Positions 1-7,567 are shown, counted from the stretch's first letter. The stretch is DNA of 32,043 bases from Candidatus Woesearchaeota archaeon (GCA_021734105.1 JAIPJP010000012.1:1-32043); one strand, 5' to 3'. The notes: generated from the letters alone by a model not told the origin. Numbers and translations are program-made.

Positions 1-39
1 TGCTTAACTTTTTTAATTAATCTATCTTTTTTCTTCATT

Positions 40-96
40 GGAAAAACAGCCTCAATCTGTTTTTCCCTCCCACAATGCTACTTTTGGCAGTGGGAG
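40..96. other. two back-to-back perfect hairpins
   Basis: GGAAAAACAG (40-49) pairs with CTGTTTTTCC (57-66), a perfect 10-bp stem with a 7-nt loop. It is followed without a gap by CTCCCAC (67-73) pairing with GTGGGAG (90-96), extended inside by TGC/GCA (76-78 with 87-89). The strand cannot be told, because the inverted repeats fold either way. They sit upstream of the sulfotransferase promoter (TATA at 154-161), so they are not in its leaderless mRNA. They may be a terminator for a gene to the left of the window or part of a small RNA. Confidence 0.55.
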
Positions 97-182
97 CATA
101 TATTTCTTTCTAAAAAGTTAGAGACTTGGGACAAACCCTTGTTTTACCAAAGTTTTATATTGGCTTAAACCCTTTATTTATT

Positions 183-932
183 ATGTTTATACGCTATTTG
201 AAGAGAAAGCACTTAATGTATATGAAAGACAATTATACTAATTATTCTTATTGGTTTTTGTCTCTTTTATTATATGGTTCTGTTGATCCTCGTTTCTTTG
301 TAATTCCGCCTAAAAAAAAGATTGCGTATTTAGTTCTTCCAAAAAATGCTTGTTCTTCAATTAAGAGTTCGTTAGTTCCTTTTGTTAAATCGAATCATTC
401 AATTCATTTTAACGATGGTTTGTCAAAAAATGTTGGAAAATTGTCTTCTGATTTTAAATCGCATTATTCGTTTACTTTTATTAGAAATCCCTTTGAGCGT
501 TTGGTTTCTTGTTATGTTAATAAATTTGAAGAATATGAACGATGGGATAAAATATTTTTATTTGAAAAGTATTATTTGTTTGGCTATTTAAAAAAGACTG
601 ATTCTTTTGCACAATTTGTTAAGAAAGTGGCTAAGTTACCTGACTTTTTATCTGATTCTCATTTTCAATCACAGTATTCTCGAATTTACAGGCGAGGTAA
701 ACTTGTAGTTGATTTTATTGGTCGTATGGAGAATTTTTCAGAAGACTTTGCTGTTCTTAAAAAGAAATTTTTGTTAGCTAATCCGCCACATATCAATAAA
801 ACAAAAAAGAAATATTCTTGGAAGGATTATTATACTCCTGAATTGGCTAGATTAGTTTATCGGAGATATAAGAAAGAATGTGATTTGTGGTATCCTGAAG
901 AATATCTTAATTTATTGCGTCACTTAAAATAG
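183..932 (+). CDS. sulfotransferase family 2-like protein
   Basis: Probable PAPS-dependent sulfotransferase, which would move a sulfo group from 3'-phosphoadenosine-5'-phosphosulfate to a glycan or other acceptor. The 249-aa product shows the 5'-phosphosulfate-binding loop as LPKNACSSIKSSL (about residues 54-66) and the 3'-phosphate-binding segment as FIRNPFERLVSCYVNKF (about 99-115), the two hallmarks of the family. Near the C-terminus, YRRYKKECDLWYPEEY resembles the usual end of family 2 members. I chose the ATG at 183 because a TATA box (154-161, TTTATATT) lies 26 nt upstream, giving a leaderless mRNA. An upstream in-frame TTG at 126 would precede the promoter. The 3' end overlaps the convergent LysRS-like gene by 9 bp. 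No signal peptide is clear. The acceptor cannot be deduced. Confidence 0.75.
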   Translation: MFIRYLKRKHLMYMKDNYTNYSYWFLSLLLYGSVDPRFFVIPPKKKIAYLVLPKNACSSIKSSLVPFVKSNHSIHFNDGLSKNVGKLSSDFKSHYSFTFIRNPFERLVSCYVNKFEEYERWDKIFLFEKYYLFGYLKKTDSFAQFVKKVAKLPDFLSDSHFQSQYSRIYRRGKLVVDFIGRMENFSEDFAVLKKKFLLANPPHINKTKKKYSWKDYYTPELARLVYRRYKKECDLWYPEEYLNLLRHLK

Positions 933-2069
933 CGGGAAATATGTTGTATCTCTAGCATCTTTTTTATTTGAAATACCTAATAATATTTTTTCAATACCTA
1001 AACTTAGTCCTGATGTGGGTGGAAGCCCGTATTTCAATGTTTCTCGACCACTCAAATCAACTTCTTCTTGCGATAGTCCTAACTCTTCTATTTGATTATT
1101 TTCGTTTATAATTATTTGATCCACGGATGTTTCTAATGAATGCCCATGCATTATTCCCATTCCATTGTAGCATATTTTGAAATCCTCTAAAAATTTTTCA
1201 TTTAGTTCTGACTTTTTTGATAAAGGAGTTAATGTATGTGGGAAATTATATATTATTGTTGGTTCTTCTAATAATGGCATTATTTTTTTGTTGAATATTC
1301 TGAAATCTTTATCTGTTCCAGTTGGCGTGTAACCATTTTGCTTTAATAGTTCTGAGAATATGCGTGTTTGAAATTTAGGCTCTTCTTCTTCAAATATTTT
1401 ATATGCAATAGAAAACAATTCTTTTCCAATATCTGCCATTTCTTTATAGTCGCTGTATTTCATAAGGATATCTACGCAAGAAAACTCAGGTAATTGTTTT
1501 TTTGATTTTCCTTCATTTCTAAATATTTTACCTATTTCAAAAACTCTTTCGAATCCGCCTATTAAAAGTTTTTTTAATTCAATTTCGCTGGTTTTCTTTA
1601 GAAATAATTCTTTTTTTGTTGATTTTTGCTCTGTTTTGAAGCTATCTGCTTTTGATGCGTAAGGCTTAGATTTTAGAATTCCTGTTTCAACTTCATCAAA
1701 ATCTTTATTCCACAGGTATTCTCTAAATCGTCTAATTACTTGGTTTCTTTTCTTAAAGAATTCGAATGATTCCGGATTGCATATTAAATCAAGATATCTG
1801 TTTGTTTGATTTTTGGGGTTTTTGAAATAATCGTTGTTTGGAAGTATAGTTTGGTTTTTATGTATTATTGAAATATTGTTGACCTTAATTCTTGACGTTT
1901 CTTCAGGAGACTTTTCTCCTTCTATTTGAACGATATCTCCCTTTTTTAAACTAAATTTATGCTTATTGTAGGTGATTTTGTAATATTTGTCTTGTGTTTG
2001 TACGAATCCGTAGCCTATTTGGCTTTTTTCCTTGCTTAGGTTAATTATTCGCCCTTTAATTTCCACCAT
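924..2069 (-). CDS. LysRS-like class II synthetase paralogue with altered substrate pocket
   Basis: A 381-aa relative of class II lysyl-tRNA synthetase, in addition to the true lysS at 8836-10338. A short OB-fold-like N-terminus (1-75) precedes a class II catalytic core. Motif 1 lies around RYLDLICNPESFEFFKKR (91-108), motif 2 is FRNEG (183-187) followed by LPEF, and motif 3 is GLSLGIEK (354-361). Two things are odd. The near-universal motif 3 arginine is lysine (K361). The lysine-binding segment, GNAYSELND in the true LysRS, reads MHGHSLET here, so the Asn, aromatic and Glu that hold lysine are His308, His310 and Leu312. It therefore probably activates something other than lysine, or ligates to a non-tRNA acceptor as EpmA/PoxA does. 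The ATG at 2069 is preferred over an in-frame TTG at 2093. It is the last gene of a four-gene operon, 26 bp after the radical SAM gene. Confidence 0.8.
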   Translation of the reverse strand: MVEIKGRIINLSKEKSQIGYGFVQTQDKYYKITYNKHKFSLKKGDIVQIEGEKSPEETSRIKVNNISIIHKNQTILPNNDYFKNPKNQTNRYLDLICNPESFEFFKKRNQVIRRFREYLWNKDFDEVETGILKSKPYASKADSFKTEQKSTKKELFLKKTSEIELKKLLIGGFERVFEIGKIFRNEGKSKKQLPEFSCVDILMKYSDYKEMADIGKELFSIAYKIFEEEEPKFQTRIFSELLKQNGYTPTGTDKDFRIFNKKIMPLLEEPTIIYNFPHTLTPLSKKSELNEKFLEDFKICYNGMGIMHGHSLETSVDQIIINENNQIEELGLSQEEVDLSGRETLKYGLPPTSGLSLGIEKILLGISNKKDARDTTYFPLF

Positions 2070-2095
2070 GTTATTACTTAGTGATAACAACAAAT

Positions 2096-2989
2096 TTATA
2101 ATGGTTTCTCTTTTTTGGCGGATTTTTTTTTATTATCTTGGATAAATTGCCCGCACCCACCATCAACATCTACTCCTTTGCTAATTTGCACATTGCTAAC
2201 GATTCCATATTTTTTTATTATTTCATTGAATTGTATTGCGTCTTCTTCACTAGGTCTTTGATATGTGCTATTTTTAATTGAATTAAATAACAATATTTGG
2301 ACATCGAAGTAATCAGGATTTAATAGTTTTGCAAATTCTTCTGCATGTTTTTTAGTATCGTTAAATCCTTTAATCAACATATAACTCATTTCAACACGTT
2401 CATTTTTTTGTTTTGCATAGTACTCGCAGGTTTCTATGAGTTTTTTTAAATGGTATTTTTTATTTATTGGAATTAGTTTATTTCTTTCTTCATCAAAAGG
2501 AGAGTGAATTGAAACAAAAAGTTTAAAATTTACTTCTTTATTATCTGCTAGTTCTTTAATTTTTGGTGTTATGCCAACGGTGGATATGGATATTGGATCG
2601 ATGTATGGTTTTGTTTTTTTTACGTCCTTGTAGAATTTGCAAATTTCTTCAAAATTCATTAGTGGTTCTCCCATTCCCATAATTGCATATGATGTTGCTT
2701 CAGGTTTATTTCTTGATGCAAGATCTTTATTTATGCTGGTTATTTGTTGTAGCATGTCTTCTGCAGTTAAATTCGCAAAAAATCCGCCTTTTCCAGTAGC
2801 GCAAAATGAACAATCCATTTGACATCCTGCTTGAGATGAAATACAAAGCGTATTGATTTCAATTGGTTTGTGTTTTCGCTGACCTATGTATGTGAAATAT
2901 ATTGATTCAACTTTAATTCCTTCTTCGTTTGAAAATATGTATTTTATACTTTTATCGACAGATTCTTTCGTTGTTACAATTTGCATCAT
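2096..2989 (-). CDS. RlmN/Cfr-like radical SAM methyl-transfer enzyme, short form
   Basis: A radical SAM protein with the CxxxCxxC cluster motif as C56-QMD-C60-SF-C63. It keeps both extra cysteines that define the RlmN/Cfr mechanism: C49 in LCISSQAGC (E. coli RlmN Cys118) and C279 in VDVDGGCGQF (Cys355, the methylated one). GMGEPLMN (about 104-111) is the family's GGE-type SAM motif. A two-SAM methylation of an RNA or similar base is therefore likely. At 297 aa it lacks about 90 residues of the N-terminal accessory domain that RlmN uses to bind rRNA and tRNA, so the substrate may differ. The tail is lysine-rich. RlmN is uncommon in archaea. The ATG follows the stop codon of the AsnRS-like gene by 1 bp, so translation is probably coupled. 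Confidence 0.82.
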   Translation of the reverse strand: MMQIVTTKESVDKSIKYIFSNEEGIKVESIYFTYIGQRKHKPIEINTLCISSQAGCQMDCSFCATGKGGFFANLTAEDMLQQITSINKDLASRNKPEATSYAIMGMGEPLMNFEEICKFYKDVKKTKPYIDPISISTVGITPKIKELADNKEVNFKLFVSIHSPFDEERNKLIPINKKYHLKKLIETCEYYAKQKNERVEMSYMLIKGFNDTKKHAEEFAKLLNPDYFDVQILLFNSIKNSTYQRPSEEDAIQFNEIIKKYGIVSNVQISKGVDVDGGCGQFIQDNKKKSAKKEKPL

Positions 2990-2990
2990 T

Positions 2991-4121
2991 TTATGGCTTT
3001 ATTGTTTTATCTACTCTTGGAAATTGACTTGCAGACCAAATGAATGGCATTTTTAATAATCCTTGAATTAATCGTTCCCATCCCATTCCGAAACCGGATG
3101 ATGGTTTGTAGTTGCTAAATTGTCTTGATTGTATATATGGTTGGTAGTCTTTCATTGGCAGATTGAATATTTTTGATTTTTCTTTTAGTTCTTCTTCGCT
3201 TTTGATTCTTTGTCCGCTTCCGAGAATTTCTCTATATCCTGGCCAAATGATGTCTAAGTTGTTTGCAATTCGAGGTTCACTACCTTCAATTGTCGCATGG
3301 TAAAATGGAACTTCTAGTAATGGAAAATCCTTTATACCTATTAGACTACCATATATTTCTGTAATTCTAATTTCTTCCCAAGAACCAAAATGTTTTAATG
3401 TGAATTCTTTGTACTTTTCATCTTGAGTATCTTTATATAACTCATCTAATGCTTCTTTTAACGTTATTATTTTCATGCTTTTTTGATTTGCAATTTCTTT
3501 TAGTTCTTCAATATCTTCATCAACCAAGAATATTTTTAAACTATCGAGATTATGAGTTACTAGGTCGTTAATTATTCGTTTAATCATTTCAAACGCTATT
3601 TGCTGGTTTTCTTCTTGATTAACTTGACCTTCGTATTCTATGTGGTGAAATTCAGATAAATGTGTTGCGTCAGCTTCTTCCTTTCTAAATGAACTATATA
3701 TTGCATACACTTGACTTATATTCTTTTGAATTAATGATAATTCTAAATATATTTGAGATGATTCTGCTAAAAATATTTTTTTATCGTGATTAAACCAATC
3801 AAGTTTAATTGGACAAGTATCTGTCGTGTAATTTATTGCTTCCTTTCCATAAACGGCTCCTGGTGATGAGATCATTCTGGTTGTTAAGGGTAATAATGTG
3901 AACATTGCTTTTAGTTCAGTAAAATATTCTGTTGTGGAAATGAATATTCTATCGTTTATCTTGGCTATGTGTTCCCAAAAAGGTTCTTCATCAAATGAAT
4001 GCACTCTGTTCTCTAATTCTGTAACACTATATTTTTTGTTTAGTATATCTTTTATTTCAGCGAATATCTTGTTTCCAACATATTTTACTTCTTTTCCGTC
4101 TGTTTTGTATGGTCTTACCAT
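2991..4121 (-). CDS. AsnRS/AspRS-like stand-alone class II synthetase core
   Basis: 376 aa resembling the catalytic core of asparaginyl/aspartyl-tRNA synthetases, without the N-terminal OB-fold that binds the anticodon. Motif 2 is FRKEEADATHLSEFHHIE (145-162), with the ATP-binding Arg146 and the TxHLxEF pattern typical of AsnRS. Motif 3 is GFGMGWER (343-350), with its arginine. SGQRI (302-306) and the ending FPRVD match AsnRS-type segments. The core looks catalytically intact, unlike the LysRS-like neighbour. Archaeal asparagine synthetase A (AS-AR) is a known OB-less AsnRS paralogue that amidates aspartate, so asparagine or another aspartyl amide synthesis is one possibility. Transfer of an activated amino acid to a peptide or small molecule is another. 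It lies 2 bp after the methyltransferase gene and 1 bp before the radical SAM gene. Confidence 0.8.
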   Translation of the reverse strand: MVRPYKTDGKEVKYVGNKIFAEIKDILNKKYSVTELENRVHSFDEEPFWEHIAKINDRIFISTTEYFTELKAMFTLLPLTTRMISSPGAVYGKEAINYTTDTCPIKLDWFNHDKKIFLAESSQIYLELSLIQKNISQVYAIYSSFRKEEADATHLSEFHHIEYEGQVNQEENQQIAFEMIKRIINDLVTHNLDSLKIFLVDEDIEELKEIANQKSMKIITLKEALDELYKDTQDEKYKEFTLKHFGSWEEIRITEIYGSLIGIKDFPLLEVPFYHATIEGSEPRIANNLDIIWPGYREILGSGQRIKSEEELKEKSKIFNLPMKDYQPYIQSRQFSNYKPSSGFGMGWERLIQGLLKMPFIWSASQFPRVDKTIKP

Positions 4122-4123
4122 TT

Positions 4124-4957
4124 TTACTTAATCTCTTTAGCTAGAAATGCTTCTGGTTCTTCTTTTTCGAATCGTTTTCTTAATATCATTATGGAAAAAT
4201 TTGTATATTTTAAGTTTTCATTGAATATTGAAATTGTTTTTTTCCATCTATTGTATATTTGATTCTGTTGTTCTTTCGAAAGATTTTTTATGTGTTCTTT
4301 TTTTAGAAAATAACTTACATACTCTTCTAGATCCGTTTCACTTAGAAATTTGAACTCGTAATCTTTTGAATAATATATTTCAAATCCTTTTTCTTCAAAC
4401 ATGTCTTTCCAATCTTTTTTAGTGTATTTTTTTATGCTTCCATTAATTTCTTTGCTTGTTGCTTCTATAATCTCATTAGGAGTTTCTTTTACGTAGAAGA
4501 TTGGACTTGTTGCTATAAAACCCCATTGTTTTACTACTCTTTTATATTCTTTTATTGCTTTTTCTTTCTCATCCATAAATGATGTTGCATTTCCACAAAA
4601 GAGTAAATCGAATGATTCGTCTTTGAAAGGAATGTCATATGCACTTGCTTCCTTGAATGTGACTAGATTGCTAATTGTCGCATCTTTGTTTTTTCTTTTA
4701 TTTGCTAATTTTATTGATTCTTTGTTGATGTCAATTCCAACTACTTGACATTTTATTGTTCTAGCAATTTCAAGACTCGAGAATCCATTTGTACATCCTA
4801 CTTCAAGGACTTTAGTTTCTTTTGAACTAAATGTATTTTTTAGTATTTCTCGAACAGTATTTTTCCCGCCTGAAGGTCGGTTTTCTTCTTTAATAAAACT
4901 AATAAAATCAGTATAACTTAAGCTTTTGATGTTGTTATTGTCTTTTTTATCTGTCAT
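4124..4957 (-). CDS. class I SAM-dependent methyltransferase
   Basis: A 277-aa methyltransferase of the UbiE/methyltransferase-11 type. Motif I is VLEVGCTNGFSS (about 51-62), followed by the acidic ribose-binding end of strand 2 in VVGIDINKES (about 73-82). A later strand, FDLLFCGNA, and the YKRVVKQWGFI segment complete the Rossmann core. The C-terminal third (from about 170) is a charged helical region of unknown function. It is the first gene of the operon that continues with the AsnRS-like, RlmN-like and LysRS-like genes. A TATA box (minus strand, 4980-4988) sits 27 nt upstream of the ATG, so the mRNA is probably leaderless. The substrate is unknown. The gene order suggests it acts with the amino-acid-activating proteins downstream. 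Confidence 0.82.
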   Translation of the reverse strand: MTDKKDNNNIKSLSYTDFISFIKEENRPSGGKNTVREILKNTFSSKETKVLEVGCTNGFSSLEIARTIKCQVVGIDINKESIKLANKRKNKDATISNLVTFKEASAYDIPFKDESFDLLFCGNATSFMDEKEKAIKEYKRVVKQWGFIATSPIFYVKETPNEIIEATSKEINGSIKKYTKKDWKDMFEEKGFEIYYSKDYEFKFLSETDLEEYVSYFLKKEHIKNLSKEQQNQIYNRWKKTISIFNENLKYTNFSIMILRKRFEKEEPEAFLAKEIK

Positions 4958-5097
4958 TATGTGTTTTAACCTTTAAATCTTTATAAGTTTGAGCTTATTT
5001 AAAAACTTAATTGGTTATGCATTCATTTGCTAAAGTAATAACTTTTTATCAAGTTCTAAAGGAAACTTATTTAAGGTAGTTTTATTTCTGCTGTTAT
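4958..5097. promoter_or_regulatory. divergent promoters of the four-gene operon and the S66 peptidase
   Basis: In 140 bp there are two archaeal TATA boxes placed for leaderless transcripts. On the minus strand, CTTATAAAG (4980-4988) is about 27 nt from the methyltransferase ATG. On the plus strand, CTTATTTAA (5066-5074) with purine-rich GGAAA just upstream is about 27 nt from the peptidase ATG at 5098. Neither gene has a Shine-Dalgarno site. Shared control of the two divergent units is possible but not shown. Confidence 0.6.
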
Positions 5098-6135
5098 ATG
5101 AAAAAACCATCAAAACTGAAAAAAGGTGATTTGATTGCTGTTGTTGCTTTATCTTGGGGAGGTCATGATCATTTTCCTCATATCGTTGACTTAGGAATTC
5201 GTCGTTTAGAAGACGAATTTGGCTTTAAAGTTAAGCGAGGAAATACTTTAAGTTTGACTGATGCTGAATTGCATGCTTCACCAGAAAAAAGAGCTGAAGA
5301 TTTACATAATCAATTTTTAGATCCTGCTGTAAAAGGAATAATTTCAATAATTGGTGGTAGTGATGGTGTTCGGGTATTACCTCATTTGAATAAAGATATT
5401 TTCATAAAGAATCCTAAGTTTTTTATGGGTTATTCAGATACTTCAGTTTTCAATATTTTTCTAAATCAGTTAGGTTTGGTAACTTTTAATGGTCCTTCTG
5501 TTATGGCTGGGTTTGCGGAATCTCATTCTTTGGAGAGTGATTTTATTGAGCATGTTGATTCATTTTTATTTGGTGAATGGGAAACATTTTCTTATGTTCC
5601 TTTTAAACGATATGTAAACAATTATTTGAGCTGGGCTGATCCTGAAAATCTAACTAAAAAAAATACTGGTTATATTGATAATGTTGAAAAATTTAATTTT
5701 GTACAGGGCGATGGCATTGTTCAAGGCACTTTATTTGGGGGTTGTATTGAGGTTTTAGAGTTTCTCAAGGGAACAACTTTTTGGCCAGATGCTAACTTTT
5801 GGAATGATAAAATTTTATTTTTTGAAACTTCTGAAGATGTGCCTTCGCCAAAATATATTGAATATTGGTTAAGGAATTATGGAATTCAAGGTGTTTTTGA
5901 TAAAATTAATGGTTTGATGTTTGGCAGACCCAAAGGATTTTCTGATGATGAGAAAATTGAATTAAAAGAAACTATTCTTAAAGTTTTAAAAGAATTTAAT
6001 AAGGCTGATTTACCTTTGATAATTAATGTTGATTTTGGTCATACTGATCCTCAAATAATTTTACCTCTTGGTGCTTTAGCGGAGATTGATTTTGGAACTT
6101 CTTCCTTGAAATTATTAGAATCTCCTTTCAAATAA
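5098..6135 (+). CDS. S66 family peptidase, MccF/LD-carboxypeptidase-like
   Basis: A serine peptidase of family S66, 345 aa. The catalytic triad is visible: Ser113 in MGYSDTS, Glu243 in FFETSED and His315 in VDFGHTDP, with spacing close to that of microcin C immunity protein MccF. The segment ETSEDVPSPKYIEYWLRNYG and the GRP at 276-278 also favour the MccF branch over murein LdcA. MccF cuts the amide bond in processed microcin C and related aminoacyl-adenylate mimics. LdcA trims peptidoglycan, which archaea lack. It is divergent from the operon holding two synthetase-like proteins. That makes a role in detoxifying or maturing an aminoacyl-nucleotide or peptide product an attractive inference. 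Transcription is probably leaderless. Confidence 0.85.
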   Translation: MKKPSKLKKGDLIAVVALSWGGHDHFPHIVDLGIRRLEDEFGFKVKRGNTLSLTDAELHASPEKRAEDLHNQFLDPAVKGIISIIGGSDGVRVLPHLNKDIFIKNPKFFMGYSDTSVFNIFLNQLGLVTFNGPSVMAGFAESHSLESDFIEHVDSFLFGEWETFSYVPFKRYVNNYLSWADPENLTKKNTGYIDNVEKFNFVQGDGIVQGTLFGGCIEVLEFLKGTTFWPDANFWNDKILFFETSEDVPSPKYIEYWLRNYGIQGVFDKINGLMFGRPKGFSDDEKIELKETILKVLKEFNKADLPLIINVDFGHTDPQIILPLGALAEIDFGTSSLKLLESPFK

Positions 6136-6330
6136 TAAATCAACTTATTTTTTTTATTTTTTTTGACCTCTTTTATATTGTCGAGGGCAAGTGATATTTG
6201 TATTGCGTATGCTCTTTGTTATTGAAATGATTGTTTGTAACTGCTTCTAGGTGTGAGTTATAATTAAGCTTTATTCTTATTTTAGGATAATTTCGCATCT
6301 ACCTTTATAAACCACTCTCCCTTCTACCCT

Positions 6331-6431
6331 TCTTAGAGAATCTTTAGAATTAGGGGTTTTTACCTTGAGAGGGGCTTACTGCGAAGATTATCGCCTTGGG
6401 CGGTTTCTCGGAGGGGACTTATTTTCTTTTT
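6331..6431 (+). ncRNA. candidate structured small RNA with its own promoter
   Basis: The 316-bp gap between two convergent genes (6136-6451) contains a plus-strand TATA box (CTTTATAAA, 6303-6311) that has no gene to serve. About 25 nt later a GC-richer stretch begins in AT-rich surroundings. CCTTGAGA (6363-6370) pairs with TCTC-G-GAGG (6406-6414) with one bulged G and one U-G pair. Inside, GCGA (6381-6384) pairs with TCGC (6391-6394) around a 6-nt loop. A T-rich run (6418-6431) could terminate the RNA. I could not assign it to a known family: no C/D boxes and no clear ACA box. The rest of the gap (6136-6300) shows only T-rich sequence. Confidence 0.45.
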
Positions 6432-6451
6432 AGAAAATTTTTGTAAAAGGA

Positions 6452-7462
6452 TTAATTCGCTTTTATTTGTTCTAATTCTTTTACCGCGGCATCAATATTA
6501 TCACTACATATTTCTGCAATATACTTTTGCTCTGTTAATGCATGTTTGTATTGTTTATCGTAATGCTCTATAAGAAGTGCTTCTGCAAGCTGCTTGTATT
6601 TCTTTTCATCAACAAGTGCACATAATTCTTCGCAGCGTTTAGTACTTAAATAAACTTTGAGCTTCATAATGATTTTTTTGATTTCTTCATCTTCATTATG
6701 GGTGAAATAATCTTGCACTATTCGTTTGCTTCGTGTTGTTATGCTTGCAGTAATATTGACTGTTGGTGCTGTTTGCATGGTTTCATATATTTTTTCTGGG
6801 ACAAAAATATCGCCAATTTTTTTTGCTTCTCCTTCAATAAAAACTATTTTCTCGCTTTCTAACTCGTGAAGTTTTTTCCAGAGTCTACTTTCAAACATTT
6901 TTTGACTTACTGGTTTTAATCCTAATGCGCCAAAGAGCGAACTTCTATGATGTGCGTATCCTTCTAAATTTATTGTAGGAAATAACTTTTTGATTAAATC
7001 TGTTTTTCCACATCCTGCAAGTCCTTGCAAAACAATGAATGTAAATGGAGGCTCGTAATTTTTTAACTCTTCACGTACTACTGCTCGAAATTGTTTATAT
7101 CCGCCGATAAGTTGGTAGACGTTTGTTCGTTTTGACGCAATAAGTTCTGCTATTGTTTTTGAGCGCATTCCTCCTCGCCAACAATAAATAATTATTTTTT
7201 TCTCAAGAGGTATTTGTTTAAATTGTTCAATAAAATCTAGAATTTTACTATTATAAATACCAAATCCTTGCTGATATGCCTCTACTTGATTGTTCTTGTA
7301 AAGCGTTCCAATTATTGCTCGTTCTTCATTAGAAAAAATAGGAATGTTAATTGCTCCGGGGATATTATCTTCAGCAAATTCTTTTGGACTGCGAGTATCC
7401 ACAAAAACAACATCTTCACTAGGTAATTTTAGAGCTTCAGTAATTTCTATTGTGTTAACCAT
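6452..7462 (-). CDS. mnmH: tRNA 2-selenouridine/geranyl-2-thiouridine synthase
   Basis: MnmH (SelU, YbbB) converts 2-thiouridine at the tRNA wobble position to 2-selenouridine through a geranylated intermediate, using selenophosphate. The 336-aa protein has an N-terminal rhodanese domain with the active-site cysteine at C94 in IYCWRGGMRS, then a P-loop (GLAGCGKT, 147-154) in the C-terminal half. This is the full one-chain bacterial arrangement, whereas methanogen SelU is known as two separate proteins, so acquisition from bacteria is plausible. No selD is visible here. A TATA box (minus strand, 7488-7496) is about 30 nt upstream of the ATG, leaving a leader of only a few nucleotides. If SelD is absent, the enzyme may stop at geranylation. 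Confidence 0.9.
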   Translation of the reverse strand: MVNTIEITEALKLPSEDVVFVDTRSPKEFAEDNIPGAINIPIFSNEERAIIGTLYKNNQVEAYQQGFGIYNSKILDFIEQFKQIPLEKKIIIYCWRGGMRSKTIAELIASKRTNVYQLIGGYKQFRAVVREELKNYEPPFTFIVLQGLAGCGKTDLIKKLFPTINLEGYAHHRSSLFGALGLKPVSQKMFESRLWKKLHELESEKIVFIEGEAKKIGDIFVPEKIYETMQTAPTVNITASITTRSKRIVQDYFTHNEDEEIKKIIMKLKVYLSTKRCEELCALVDEKKYKQLAEALLIEHYDKQYKHALTEQKYIAEICSDNIDAAVKELEQIKAN

Positions 7463-7513
7463 TCAGAACTTCTCTATCTGTGCTTTATTTATAAAATCTT
7501 GTGCTAATAGGTC

Positions 7514-7548
7514 TTCTAGAGCCTCCAAACAATCCATATTTATAAATT
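7514..7548 (+). promoter_or_regulatory. lipoprotein gene promoter with 17-nt upstream element
   Basis: TTCTAGAGCCTCCAAAC (7514-7530), then 5 nt, then ATATTTATAAATT (7536-7548). The same 17-mer, spacing and 13-nt TATA region recur at 8780-8814 before lysS. The TATA centre is 25 nt from the ATG at 7568, so the mRNA is leaderless. Confidence 0.7.
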
Positions 7549-7567
7549 ATTTTGACTTTAAATTAGT

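Noticed and set aside
924-2069. EpmA/PoxA (EF-P lysyl ligase)
   Set aside because: It has an OB-like N-terminus that EpmA lacks, and the lysine pocket is altered; no EF-P or EpmB-type aminomutase is next to it.
6331-6431. Box C/D or H/ACA guide RNA
   Set aside because: No RUGAUGA/CUGA pair and no ACA after the stem; left as an unassigned structured RNA.
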